From NCBI GenBank assembly GCA_025465015.1, contig JAODMM010000094.1, positions 1-36,272 of the forward strand: DNA of 36,272 bases. Direction: 5' to 3'. The notes under the pieces are model-generated. The model did no database searches. It saw nothing but the letters and a program-made list of their open reading frames with translations, and had not been told where the DNA came from. The DNA is from Cryobacterium sp. (GTDB lineage Bacteria; Actinomycetota; Actinomycetes; Actinomycetales; Microbacteriaceae). Shown here piece after piece: positions 22,452-30,140 of the stretch (within the stretch, counting starts at the first letter, position 1; every line of letters starts with the position of its first letter). A program made the translations under genes and the position numbers.

Positions 22452-24157
22452 GCGCGTCCGGCGGCTGGGGAGTGGCGGAACTGCTCAGCGAGGCCGTTGA
22501 GGTCTATCGCGACGATCCTGTTGCTAAGGGCGAGCTGGAAGAGTACGCCCGCCGCCTCGACGAGCCACTCCGGGTGGCGATTGCCGGCATGGTGAAGGCG
22601 GGCAAGTCGACGCTTCTGAACGCGATCATCGGTGAGGAGATCGCCCCCACCGATGCGGGAGAGTGCACCCGCGTGGTCACCTGGTACCGCTACGGCAACA
22701 CTCCACAAATCATGCTGCATCCCCATTCCGGGCCGCCACGCTCGCTGCCCGTAAAACGTGTTGACGGCCGGCTCGTGTTCGACATGGGCGTGACCAGCGC
22801 TGATGAGGTGGACCGCCTGGTGGTGGACTGGCCGGCGAAGAGCCTCCGAACGCTCACTCTCATCGACACCCCGGGAATCGCATCCCTGTCCGGCGCCGTC
22901 TCGCAGCGCTCGACGGACTTCCTGACACCCGAGGACGCCCCTTCTGAAGCGGACGCCATCGTGTACCTCCTGCGACACCTGCACGCGTGCGACCTCACGT
23001 TCCTAGACTCATTCAGGGACACAGCGGCCGGTAAGTCCGCCAGCGTCAACGCCCTGGCGGTTCTCTCCCGGGCCGACGAGATCGGCGGAGGGCGGGTCGA
23101 CTCCCTTCTCTCCGCTCGAGACATTGCCGGACGGTATCGCCGTGATACGACGCTGCGTTCCCTCGCGCTCGGCGTCGTACCGATCGCCGGTCTCCTCGCG
23201 CAGAGTGCACGCACACTGCGCCACAGCGAGTTCACCGCCCTGGTCCAGGTCGCGGAGCTGGAACGGGATGAACGCGAACGCCTTCTCATCTCCGCGGACA
23301 GGTTCGTGCGCTCACCGCAGGTCGCCATCGATAGCGGGATGCGTAGCGCATTACTGACCCGGTACGGCCTTTTCGGGATACGGCTCGCGGCTGTACTCAT
23401 TCGCAGCGGGGTCAGGGAACCGACCCGGCTGGCTCACGAGCTTTCGCGTCGAAGCGGACTGGACGAACTGCTGGACCTCATCGCGGGGCAGTTCCAGTCA
23501 CGTGCAGAGCACCTGAAGGCGCGCACGGCGCTGGCGGGCGCCGAGAGGGTGCTTCGAATGCACCCGCGACCGGGCACGGAACGTCTCATCATGGCCGTCG
23601 AACGCATTCACTCCAGCGCGCACGAGTTCCGTGAGTTGCGGCTGCTCGCCACGGCCCGAACCACAGGCCTCGACCTTCCGTCGCAGCTTGCGGCTGAGGC
23701 TGAACGGCTCCTCGGTGGTCGTGGCATCAACCCGAGGGAACGTCTCGGGTTGGACGAGGATGCGCCCGCCGACGAGGTGCGATCTACCGCTGTGGCGTGC
23801 CTGAACAGCTGGCGGGCGCGGGCGCAGAGCCCAGTGACCAACAGGGCGGGCGCAGAGCTGTGCCTCACTTTGGTGCGCACCTGTGAGGGAATTCTGGCCC
23901 AAACCGACGTCGGGCAGCGCCAAGCAGCAGAGGCCATCGCCGATGATGAAGCAGGGGTGCAGGCCGACGATGCTGGTGCCGGGAACGGCGCCGCGGATGT
24001 CGCAACCGGCGTCGTGACTGACGCTGCCGCGGAAGTCCGCGTCGCCGACGCGGATGGCGCTAGCTCAGGGGGACGGATCAAGCCGCGGCTGGTGCTCGCC
24101 GCGGAACCAGGAACCGGTCCCGGGAACGGCACTGGATACGAGAGCCACACAGGCTGA
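22448..24157 (+). CDS. Dynamin-like GTPase, IniC-like
   Basis: A 569-residue GTPase paired with the IniA-like gene through a 4-base GTGA overlap, so translation is probably coupled. G1 is GMVKAGKS (47-54), the switch region GECTRVVTW lies near 71-79, G3 is DTPG (140-143), and the G4 position reads SRAD (207-210) instead of N/TKxD, which may lower guanine specificity. Unlike the IniA-like partner it has no clear membrane segment. The last 80 or so residues are Ala/Asp/Gly-rich and look disordered. Paired dynamin-like GTPases often act as heteromers, as inferred for IniA and IniC. The 3' end overlaps the convergent membrane-protein gene by 93 bases. Confidence 0.85.
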   Translation: MSASGGWGVAELLSEAVEVYRDDPVAKGELEEYARRLDEPLRVAIAGMVKAGKSTLLNAIIGEEIAPTDAGECTRVVTWYRYGNTPQIMLHPHSGPPRSLPVKRVDGRLVFDMGVTSADEVDRLVVDWPAKSLRTLTLIDTPGIASLSGAVSQRSTDFLTPEDAPSEADAIVYLLRHLHACDLTFLDSFRDTAAGKSASVNALAVLSRADEIGGGRVDSLLSARDIAGRYRRDTTLRSLALGVVPIAGLLAQSARTLRHSEFTALVQVAELERDERERLLISADRFVRSPQVAIDSGMRSALLTRYGLFGIRLAAVLIRSGVREPTRLAHELSRRSGLDELLDLIAGQFQSRAEHLKARTALAGAERVLRMHPRPGTERLIMAVERIHSSAHEFRELRLLATARTTGLDLPSQLAAEAERLLGGRGINPRERLGLDEDAPADEVRSTAVACLNSWRARAQSPVTNRAGAELCLTLVRTCEGILAQTDVGQRQAAEAIADDEAGVQADDAGAGNGAADVATGVVTDAAAEVRVADADGASSGGRIKPRLVLAAEPGTGPGNGTGYESHTG

Positions 24158-24676
24158 GGCCAGTTGAGCCAGCAGGAGCAGCTGCACAGACAGTCCCTCG
24201 AAAGCATTAACAGCGACGACGGATGCAGCGAGCAGTGCAACGCCGGCGTGCACGAGGAGGACCACCAACAGTGCCCACCTCGCGCCACCGTGTCGACGCA
24301 GCATCACCCGCAACAGGATCGCCTCGATGACAACGATGAGCACCAGCGCGACAAGGGTGCCCCAGAACACGGCGGACGCCACGGCGTCCCGGGTACCCGA
24401 GGCCTGGTCGGGAGCCGCGTCACCGGCAAGCTTGCGAAGTTGGTCGATCTGGTCGTTGCGCGAGAGGAACGCGTACACCGCGGCAAGCAAGCCCAGCGCG
24501 AAACTCGCCAGCCACAGGAACCGGGAGGCCTTGAGGGGGCGGTTCGGGATGACCGGTGGCGGAACCGGCGCGGGGGTCCGGTCTGACATTCCCGGCCGCG
24601 ATGGGGGGGTCGAAGGGGGAAGAGGGCGCCCTGCCGGCTCCCCTGCGGCTCCTCGAGGTCCGGGCTCTGGCGGCAT
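24065..24676 (-). CDS. Four-helix membrane protein of unknown function
   Basis: A 203-residue protein that I do not recognise. A Pro-rich cytoplasmic N-terminus (about 1-55) precedes four predicted membrane helices: about 59-76 (SRFLWLASFALGLLAAVY), 106-126 (VFWGTLVALVLIVVIEAILL), 137-157 (ALLVVLLVHAGVALLAASVV) and 166-185 (SVQLLLLAQLASACVALVSS). The frame is open to 24967, but the ATG at 24676 is chosen because TACATT (complement of 24684-24689) lies seven bases upstream, a leaderless arrangement, and the extension reads like shadow sequence of the opposite gene. MSDRTPAP (start 24589) is a possible later start. It is convergent with iniC and overlaps its 3' end, so it may be unrelated to the ini module. 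Confidence 0.7.
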   Translation of the reverse strand: MPPEPGPRGAAGEPAGRPLPPSTPPSRPGMSDRTPAPVPPPVIPNRPLKASRFLWLASFALGLLAAVYAFLSRNDQIDQLRKLAGDAAPDQASGTRDAVASAVFWGTLVALVLIVVIEAILLRVMLRRHGGARWALLVVLLVHAGVALLAASVVAVNAFEGLSVQLLLLAQLASACVALVSSAVPGTGSWFRGEHQPRLDPSP

Positions 24677-24742
24677 GCTAGGTAATGTACACCTGGTGAT
24701 CATGGGTCGTGGTTCGCTCAACTGCAGTGACACAATGGGCGC

Positions 24743-25312
24743 ATGACGCTGCACCTCACCGGCGATGCCGCCGCCGACGCCCTGCTGAGTGATGACCCGT
24801 TTGCGCTGCTCCTCGGCATGCTCCTCGATCAGCAGATCGCCATGGAAACCGCATTTGCGGGCCCTGCGAAAATTCAGGAGCGGATCGGGACCCTCGACCC
24901 GGCCACGATCGCGGGATACGACGCCGATGCGTTCGCCGAGGTGTTCCGTGCAACGCCTGCAGTCCACCGCTATCCCGGATCCATGGCGGCCCGGACGCAG
25001 ACCCTTGCCGATGTCATCGTCCGGGAATGGAACAGTGATGCTGCGGGGATCTGGACGGCGGGCGACCCCGACGGCGATGAGATCCTCCGCCGCCTCAAGA
25101 AGCTACCGGGGTTCGGCGAGCAGAAGGCGCGGATCTTCCTCGCACTTCTCGGTAAGCGACTGGGCATATCCGCACCCGGCTGGCGTGACGCATCCGGGCC
25201 ATACGGCGAGGACGGCTGCTTCCGGTCGGTGGCCGACATCGTCGATGCGGAGTCACTCGGCCGGGTGCGTGAGACGAAACGAGCAGTGAAGGCGGCAGCG
25301 AAGAAGGCGTGA
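24743..25312 (+). CDS. HhH-GPD-type base excision DNA repair protein
   Basis: A 189-residue protein that matches the actinobacterial HhH-GPD-type base-excision repair family. Visible features are LLGMLLDQQIAMETAFAGP near residues 23-41 (family core helix) and the helix-hairpin-helix LKKLPGFGEQKARIFLALLG at about 117-136, which binds the DNA backbone. It is shorter than AlkA- or Nth-type glycosylases and lacks an iron-sulfur loop. The substrate lesion is unknown. CACAAT six bases before the ATG keeps the conserved A and T of a -10 element, so a leaderless transcript is possible. It is divergent from the four-helix membrane protein. Confidence 0.85.
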   Translation: MTLHLTGDAAADALLSDDPFALLLGMLLDQQIAMETAFAGPAKIQERIGTLDPATIAGYDADAFAEVFRATPAVHRYPGSMAARTQTLADVIVREWNSDAAGIWTAGDPDGDEILRRLKKLPGFGEQKARIFLALLGKRLGISAPGWRDASGPYGEDGCFRSVADIVDAESLGRVRETKRAVKAAAKKA

Positions 25313-25427
25313 CTTGCCACCCCGCCAGGGCGTCAAGATGCAACCCCTTTGCATGGGCGGAGGCGGTGACGAAACTGTGATGAAACACCGCCTGAGGATG
25401 GCGGTGGCGAGATCAAAGGAGAGCGAC

Positions 25428-25610
25428 ATGGCAGACCTGGGTGGCTTGGGGGACAAGGCCAAGGACTTCGCCAACAGTGACAAGGGCGAGAAGGCAGGGG
25501 ATGCGGCCCTGCAAAAAGGGGACGATGCCGCCAGCTCCGCGACCGGCGGCAAGGTCGATGACAAAATCGACGACGCTCGAGACGCGGCCGACGGGCGGAT
25601 CGGGGACTGA
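25428..25610 (+). CDS. MT0933/Rv0909-like antitoxin, no partner toxin seen
   Basis: A 60-residue hydrophilic, Lys/Asp/Ala-rich protein: GLGDKAKDFANSDKGEKAGD, then TGGKVDDKIDDARDAADG. The pattern matches MT0933-type antitoxins, whose mycobacterial example sits beside a SRPBCC-fold toxin. No SRPBCC-like or other toxin gene is visible next to it: the upstream gene is the HhH-GPD protein and the downstream gene on the opposite strand is a coiled-coil membrane protein. The start at 25428 is set by AAAGGAGAG five bases upstream; the longer open frame is not used. Many such small genes are solitary in actinobacteria, so a toxin-antitoxin role is uncertain. A terminator hairpin follows. Confidence 0.75.
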   Translation: MADLGGLGDKAKDFANSDKGEKAGDAALQKGDDAASSATGGKVDDKIDDARDAADGRIGD

Positions 25611-25644
25611 ATGATCGCGCGGCCCCGGACTGCGCTGCGGCACA

Positions 25645-25674
25645 GGAGGACCTCGGCACTCACCGGGGTCCTCC
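25645..25674 (+). terminator. Hairpin after the MT0933-like gene
   Basis: A 12-bp stem (GGAGGACCTCGG with CCGGGGTCCTCC, one T-G pair) with a 6-base loop lies 34 bases after the antitoxin-like stop. There is no strong T-tract. It is the likely terminator and may also serve the convergent gene at 25770. Confidence 0.75.
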
Positions 25675-25769
25675 CGATTATGCGGGATCTGACCGCCACG
25701 GTGCACTCAACCAGTTCGCCCAGCCGGGACGTGGCTAGGTGAGGCTGTGCGGCGCGGAGGTCGCTCGGG

Positions 25770-26156
25770 TCAGGTTCCGTTGCGTCCTGGTGTTGTTCCG
25801 CCGTTCCTGCCCCGCCGGTCGACGTCGGGGTCGACCTCGTTCGCGCGGCTTAGCGTCTCCTCGGACTTGGCGCGAACCCGTTCGGCGTCAGCCTGGCGTT
25901 CGGCGCCTTCCCGGCTCAGGCGTTCGGCTTCAACCTGCGCCTGCATGGCGTCTGCCTGGGCACGGGTTGCTTGCGCTTCGCGCTCACGAGCGGCGAGGTC
26001 TGCCTCGTGCGCCTGGCTGCGTAGCTGCTCGGCTTGGCGTCGGTCCGCTTCCTTCTTGACTTCGCGCCGCCGCCGTGACGTGGCCAGGATGATCGCGACG
26101 ACCGCGATGACGACGACCACACCGACGATGATCCAGATGAGCACGTTCATGTCCAT
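25770..26156 (-). CDS. Small membrane protein with coiled coil
   Basis: A 128-residue protein with one N-terminal membrane helix (about residues 5-26, VLIWIIVGVVVVIAVVAIIL) followed by a basic anchor (SRRRREVKKEADRR) and a long Ala/Glu/Gln/Arg-rich coiled coil (about 38-105), ending in a short polar tail. No enzyme motif is visible. The topology suggests a short cytoplasmic coiled coil tethered to the membrane, but the family is not recognised. The start may be the ATG at 26156 or the one at 26150. It is followed on the same strand by the antitoxin terminator region, and the lipid kinase gene lies upstream on the same strand. Confidence 0.7.
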   Translation of the reverse strand: MDMNVLIWIIVGVVVVIAVVAIILATSRRRREVKKEADRRQAEQLRSQAHEADLAAREREAQATRAQADAMQAQVEAERLSREGAERQADAERVRAKSEETLSRANEVDPDVDRRGRNGGTTPGRNGT

Positions 26157-26231
26157 GATTCATCCGCCTCTCTTTGCGGAGATTGGTGGTCCCAGTTAAC
26201 TCCCTGTGACTGGATGTGCCAACGGCTGCGG

Positions 26232-27308
26232 CTACTCGTCTTCCTGGGGGACGCGAACGGTGAGTCCGCCCGGAACCACCCAGGTCTTCAGTGCAACGCA
26301 GTTCCCGAACCCGTCGCCGTCGAGCTCGATCTCTTCAGCACGCGCGAGGCTCACCGTCAATTTCCGCCCCTTCACGTAGTTGAGAGCGCGCACCTCCGGC
26401 GTCATGAGTTTGCGTCCGAGTCGGGTGCGGCGCAGCACCCCGTTCTCCCAGACGATTTTGACGATGATCTGGATCCACCCGATGAAACCTTCCGGGCGAA
26501 GGACAACGATGTCCAGGAGCCCGTCGTCGACGGCGGCCTCGGGGAGGAGGAGCACGTTCGCACGCAACGAGCCGCAATTGCCGATGATGATGGTGTGCGC
26601 CCACATCGAGTGCACCCGCTCATCGTCGACCTTCACCCGCATCCGCAGTTCGTTTCGGTCACCCAGTGCCTTCACGATTGCGCTCACGTAGGCGAGCCAG
26701 CCGATCTTCTTCTTCAACTCCTCATCAGTGTTTGCGAGCATCTTGGCGTCAAGCCCCAGGCCGGCCATCACCAAGTAGGCGTGCCGGGTCACGGAGGAGT
26801 CCTCGTGACGAATTTCCATGATGCCGATATCGATGTCCCGGTTCCGACCCGAGAATGCGCTGTGCAGCGAGTGCGCCATGTCATCCAGGGTGAGATTCAT
26901 GTTCCGGGCCAGCAGATTGCCCGTTCCGGACGGGAGAAGAGCAAGCGGCACGTCCCCTCCCTGGAGTGCTTCGGCCACCGCGCGTACGGTGCCGTCTCCG
27001 CCTGCGACGATCACCATCTGCGCGCCAGCTTCCACAGCCTGGCGGGTCGGCCCCTGTCCCGGGTCGTCTACCGTCGTCTCGAACCAGAGGGTCTCACCCC
27101 AGCCGGCAGCGGCTTGTTCCGCGGCAACCGCTGCTTTCAGAGTCTCGAGCTCCACTTTGACCGGGTTGTATACGACGGCTGCGACACGGTGAGAAGCCTC
27201 TGCGGTCGCGGCTGCGGTCGCCGTCGCGGTTGCCGCGGCGGTCACCGGGCCGGTTCCTGGAGTCGTCTCCGTCGAAATCAGCGCGTCGTCTCCTGGCGTG
27301 TCAGTCAT
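26232..27308 (-). CDS. Diacylglycerol kinase family lipid kinase
   Basis: A 358-residue member of the DAGK/YegS-like lipid kinase family, which phosphorylates lipid alcohols such as diacylglycerol at the membrane face. The catalytic core shows VVYNPVK near 46-51, the nucleotide-binding GGDGTV (103-108) and PSGTGNLLARNM (126-137). The N-terminal 40 residues are Ala/Thr-rich low complexity (TAAATATATAAATAEA) and probably disordered. The ATG start has TAGGTT (complement of 27315-27320) six bases upstream and no Shine-Dalgarno, so it is likely leaderless. The divergent neighbour is a PAP2 phosphatase, which fits a shared theme of lipid phosphate turnover. Confidence 0.92.
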   Translation of the reverse strand: MTDTPGDDALISTETTPGTGPVTAAATATATAAATAEASHRVAAVVYNPVKVELETLKAAVAAEQAAAGWGETLWFETTVDDPGQGPTRQAVEAGAQMVIVAGGDGTVRAVAEALQGGDVPLALLPSGTGNLLARNMNLTLDDMAHSLHSAFSGRNRDIDIGIMEIRHEDSSVTRHAYLVMAGLGLDAKMLANTDEELKKKIGWLAYVSAIVKALGDRNELRMRVKVDDERVHSMWAHTIIIGNCGSLRANVLLLPEAAVDDGLLDIVVLRPEGFIGWIQIIVKIVWENGVLRRTRLGRKLMTPEVRALNYVKGRKLTVSLARAEEIELDGDGFGNCVALKTWVVPGGLTVRVPQEDE

Positions 27309-27410
27309 GGTTTCAACCTACCCCGGTGCGGATCGCAGTCGGAATGATGCCGGCGGAATAGCACCGCCGGGGCATAGAATTCGCCCGTCGACAGGGTTAT
27401 TAGGGACACC

Positions 27411-28097
27411 ATGGGATCGCACGCCGCAGACAGGCTCGCCGCTCGCCCACGCGCGAGGCCGCGTTCTTGGGTCGCGGCATCCGTTCTCGCACTCGCCCTT
27501 CTGGTCGGCTTGACCGTCGTGGTGACTCGTCGAGCATTACCGCCGGACATCGATACATGGTGGGCCGCGCTCGTCGGGGGCGTGCGGTCGCCGCTGCTCG
27601 ACGGCATTGCGCTGACCTTCAACGTGATCGGGTCCGGGCTGGTCGCCCGCGTGATCATCCCCCTGGTTGCAGTTGCCGTACTTCTTGCGCGCCGACGTGT
27701 CGCCCCCGCGCTGTACCTCATCGTGGCCACCGTCATCTCAGGGGTCGTCGTCGGCGTTCTCAAGAACATCGTTGCGCGTGACCGCCCGACCGATGGCCTC
27801 GTGGCGGTGGGATTCGGTTCCTTCCCGTCCGGCCATGCAGCGAACGCCGCCGTACTCACGGTCGCTCTCGCGTTGCTCCTCCGGCGAGGCTGGGTCTGGT
27901 GGTCCGCCCTGGCCTTGACGGTGCTCATGATGTTGAGTCGGACCTATCTGGGCGTGCATTGGCTGACCGACACTATCGGTGGGGCGCTCCTCGGTGCTGC
28001 AACAGCTGCGGGTGCCTTCGCCGCCTACGAGGTCCTCCACCGGCGGCGAATCAGCCAAGCGGCCGATTCTGCTGGAACTGATCCCCGGGGGCGATAG
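27411..28097 (+). CDS. PAP2-family lipid phosphatase
   Basis: A 228-residue integral membrane phosphatase of the phosphatidic acid phosphatase type 2 family. The three catalytic motifs are present: KNIVARDRP (118-126), PSGH (139-142) and SRTYLGVHWLTD (176-187, with His183 and Asp187). Around six hydrophobic helices are visible. It may dephosphorylate phosphatidate or isoprenoid diphosphates such as undecaprenyl diphosphate; the sequence does not tell which. It lies divergent from the DAGK-family kinase, whose product it could hydrolyse. TTAGGGACACC lies before the ATG as a weak ribosome binding site. The riboswitch leader of gcvT follows about 60 bases downstream. Confidence 0.9.
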   Translation: MGSHAADRLAARPRARPRSWVAASVLALALLVGLTVVVTRRALPPDIDTWWAALVGGVRSPLLDGIALTFNVIGSGLVARVIIPLVAVAVLLARRRVAPALYLIVATVISGVVVGVLKNIVARDRPTDGLVAVGFGSFPSGHAANAAVLTVALALLLRRGWVWWSALALTVLMMLSRTYLGVHWLTDTIGGALLGAATAAGAFAAYEVLHRRRISQAADSAGTDPRGR

Positions 28098-28156
28098 GCT
28101 TGCACCGCATCAGCACCACAGCGTCACCCACAACCGAATACCGGGCCATATAGGTC

Positions 28157-28352
28157 GATGCGGGAGAGTCCGCCGCCGCACAACGCGAGACGGTAGACAC
28201 CGAAGGAGCAATCCTCCCCGACAATCTCTCAGGTACGCGTACCGCATCGAACTGGCCACTCTGAAAAGCAGGCGCTGAACCAGGCGCCTCGCCCACGGTG
28301 AAAGTCAATGCCCCGCAGGCATCGATGAAGCTCTCAGGCCAGATGACAGAGG
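28157..28352 (+). ncRNA. Tandem glycine riboswitch (two aptamers) upstream of gcvT
   Basis: Two consecutive glycine aptamers. Aptamer I spans 28157-28248: P1 arms GATGCGG and CCGCATC, with GGGAGAG, ACCGAAGGAGCAA and AATCTCTCAGG between. Aptamer II spans about 28256-28352: CACTCTGAAAAGCAGG at its 5' side and GAAGCTCTCAGG near 28327-28338, closed by CTCTG (28259-28263) with CAGAG (28347-28351). The class normally senses glycine and turns on glycine cleavage genes. Placement directly before gcvT-gcvH-gcvP matches that role. A candidate -10 (TATAGG, 28149-28154) lies just upstream. Confidence 0.95.
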
Positions 28353-28354
28353 GG

Positions 28355-28424
28355 GAGTTCCCACGGGGTCCAACGGATCCTGCATACCTCTCACCAGGCT
28401 CCCTGGTGATGATTTGGAGAACTC
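28355..28424 (+). promoter_or_regulatory. Expression platform of the glycine riboswitch
   Basis: The segment after aptamer II holds a perfect 7-bp hairpin (CACCAGG, CTC, CCTGGTG, 28392-28408) followed by GATGATTTGG, and GAGTTC (28355-28360) that is complementary to GAACTC (28419-28424), which overlaps the end of the gcvT ribosome binding site GGAGAA. Either control at the ribosome binding site or partial termination is possible; I cannot decide between them. Confidence 0.55.
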
Positions 28425-29624
28425 ATGACCCCGGCTACCGACCCCCGCCCCGATGGTGCCGACCTCGGCGATGCCGACCTGGGCGGCAGCGCCCGCGGCG
28501 GGTCTGCTCCGATGCGGTTCTCGCCCCTCCACTCCGTGCACGTCGCCCAAGGTGCTGGCTTCACCGACTTCGCGGGCTGGCAGATGCCTGTGCGCTATAC
28601 CAGCGACCTTGCCGAGCACCACGCAGTCAGGAACACCGCCGGCTTGTTCGACCTGTCGCACATGGCCGAGATCATGGTGGACGGGGCCGACGCCGCCGTG
28701 TATCTCGACTACGCGCTCGCCGGTCGCATCTCCGGCCTCGCCCTCGGTCAGGCCAAGTACAGCCTTCTCCTCAATCCGGCTGGCGGCATCATCGACGACC
28801 TCGTCGTGTATCGTCTGGCCGAGCAAAGTTTCCTGGTCGTGGCGAATGCGGGCAACCGCTTCCAGGCCGCGGCCGCGCTTGCCCAGCGCTCAGCCCGGTT
28901 CAACGTTCAGGTCGTGGACAGAAGTGACGAGTGCGCGTTGGTCGCCGTGCAGGGGCCGCGCGCCCGGGAGATCCTGGCGACGACCGCGGGCGTCAGCGAC
29001 CTCACCACACCGCTGGATGAAGTGAAGTACTACCGCTCGACCCTCGCCACCTTCACGGGGCATCCTTTGCTCATCGCTCGCACCGGATACACCGGGGAGG
29101 ACGGGTTTGAGCTCTACATCCGGGCCGACGCGGCCGTGGCCCTCTGGGAGGCGATCGCGGAGGCGGGGGGTCCGCACGGTCTCGTGCCGGCGGGGCTCGC
29201 CAGCCGCGACACTCTGCGCCTCGAAGCGGGGATGCCGCTTTACGGCCATGAGCTGGCTCTCGACACGTTCCCGGCGCAGGCCGGCCTTGGCGGGGTGGTG
29301 GATCTGTCGAAGGAAACGGACTTCATCGGCCGTGCGGCGAGCGAGGAGGGACCGAGTGCGGATGCGCCGGTCCTCGTCGGATTGGTCTCCGCCGGGCGCC
29401 GCGCAGGCCGTGCTGGGTACGGAATCCATGCCACGCCGGAAGCGGCGGAGTCCGCCGGCGTGATCACGAGTGGCGCCTTGTCACCGACGCTGGGCCATCC
29501 GATCGCCATGGCATACGTCGCACCCGCGCTGGCACGTCCCGGAACCCAGGTCTTCATCGATGTACGGGGGAACCGCATCCCGGCCGCTGTGACGTCGCTC
29601 CCCTTTTACAAGCGCCAGAAATAG
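28425..29624 (+). CDS. gcvT: Aminomethyltransferase (glycine cleavage T protein)
   Basis: GcvT transfers the methylene group from the aminomethyl arm of the H protein to tetrahydrofolate and releases ammonia. The 399-residue product has a 29-residue polar N-terminal extension ahead of MRFSPLHSVHVAQGA; the ribosome binding site GGAGAA just upstream of the first ATG supports using it. Family features seen are FTDFAGWQMPVRYTS, GLFDLSHMAEI, AKYSLLLNPAGGIIDDLVVY, ARTGYTGEDGFELYI, LRLEAGMPLYGHEL, and the C-terminal barrel with GVITSGALSPTLGHPIAMAYV. First gene of the gcvT-gcvH-gcvP operon under the riboswitch; gcvH follows by 21 bases. Confidence 0.97.
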   Translation: MTPATDPRPDGADLGDADLGGSARGGSAPMRFSPLHSVHVAQGAGFTDFAGWQMPVRYTSDLAEHHAVRNTAGLFDLSHMAEIMVDGADAAVYLDYALAGRISGLALGQAKYSLLLNPAGGIIDDLVVYRLAEQSFLVVANAGNRFQAAAALAQRSARFNVQVVDRSDECALVAVQGPRAREILATTAGVSDLTTPLDEVKYYRSTLATFTGHPLLIARTGYTGEDGFELYIRADAAVALWEAIAEAGGPHGLVPAGLASRDTLRLEAGMPLYGHELALDTFPAQAGLGGVVDLSKETDFIGRAASEEGPSADAPVLVGLVSAGRRAGRAGYGIHATPEAAESAGVITSGALSPTLGHPIAMAYVAPALARPGTQVFIDVRGNRIPAAVTSLPFYKRQK

Positions 29625-29645
29625 ACACCCGTTGGAAGGAATCCC

Positions 29646-30038
29646 ATGGCAGACAGAACACAACTTCAGTACACCGCCGAGCACGAGTGGGTGTGGATCG
29701 AACCGTCGACGGGCGAGAGCGCCGGGGACGTCGCGACGGTTGGGATCACCGCCTACGCTGCCGACAAGCTGGGCGATGTCGTCTTCGTTGAACTGCCCGC
29801 GGTCGGTTCGAGCGTGGCAAGCGGCGCTATCGTCGGTGAGATCGAATCCACCAAGTCCGTCGGGGAGCTCTTTGCGCCCGTCGACGGTACCGTCGTGGAG
29901 ACGAACTCCGCCGTCGTGGACAGCCCTGAGATCGTCAACAGCGATCCGTACGGAGCAGGCTGGCTCATCAAGGTGCAGTTCACCAGCCTGCCGGCACTCC
30001 TGACCTACACCGAATACACCGCCCTCGTCGGCGAGTAG
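29646..30038 (+). CDS. gcvH: Glycine cleavage system H protein
   Basis: Lipoyl carrier protein of the glycine cleavage complex. It shuttles the aminomethyl intermediate between GcvP, GcvT and the lipoamide dehydrogenase. The 130-residue length is usual. The lipoylated residue is Lys70 in [12 protein letters not shown], and HEWVW near residues 13-17 and [19 protein letters not shown] follow the family pattern. GGAAGGA lies five bases before the ATG. The C-terminus has the conserved [13 protein letters not shown] segment. Second gene of the operon, with gcvP about 100 bases downstream. Confidence 0.97.
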   Translation: MADRTQLQYTAEHEWVWIEPSTGESAGDVATVGITAYAADKLGDVVFVELPAVGSSVASGAIVGEIESTKSVGELFAPVDGTVVETNSAVVDSPEIVNSDPYGAGWLIKVQFTSLPALLTYTEYTALVGE

Positions 30039-30140
30039 CGCGGCCGGAAGCGGGGCCCATCACCGGCACCGCTCCGGCATCAACTCCGCAACTCCGCAAC
30101 CCGTCAACTCCTACCAAACTTCCGGGATCAGCCACACACC

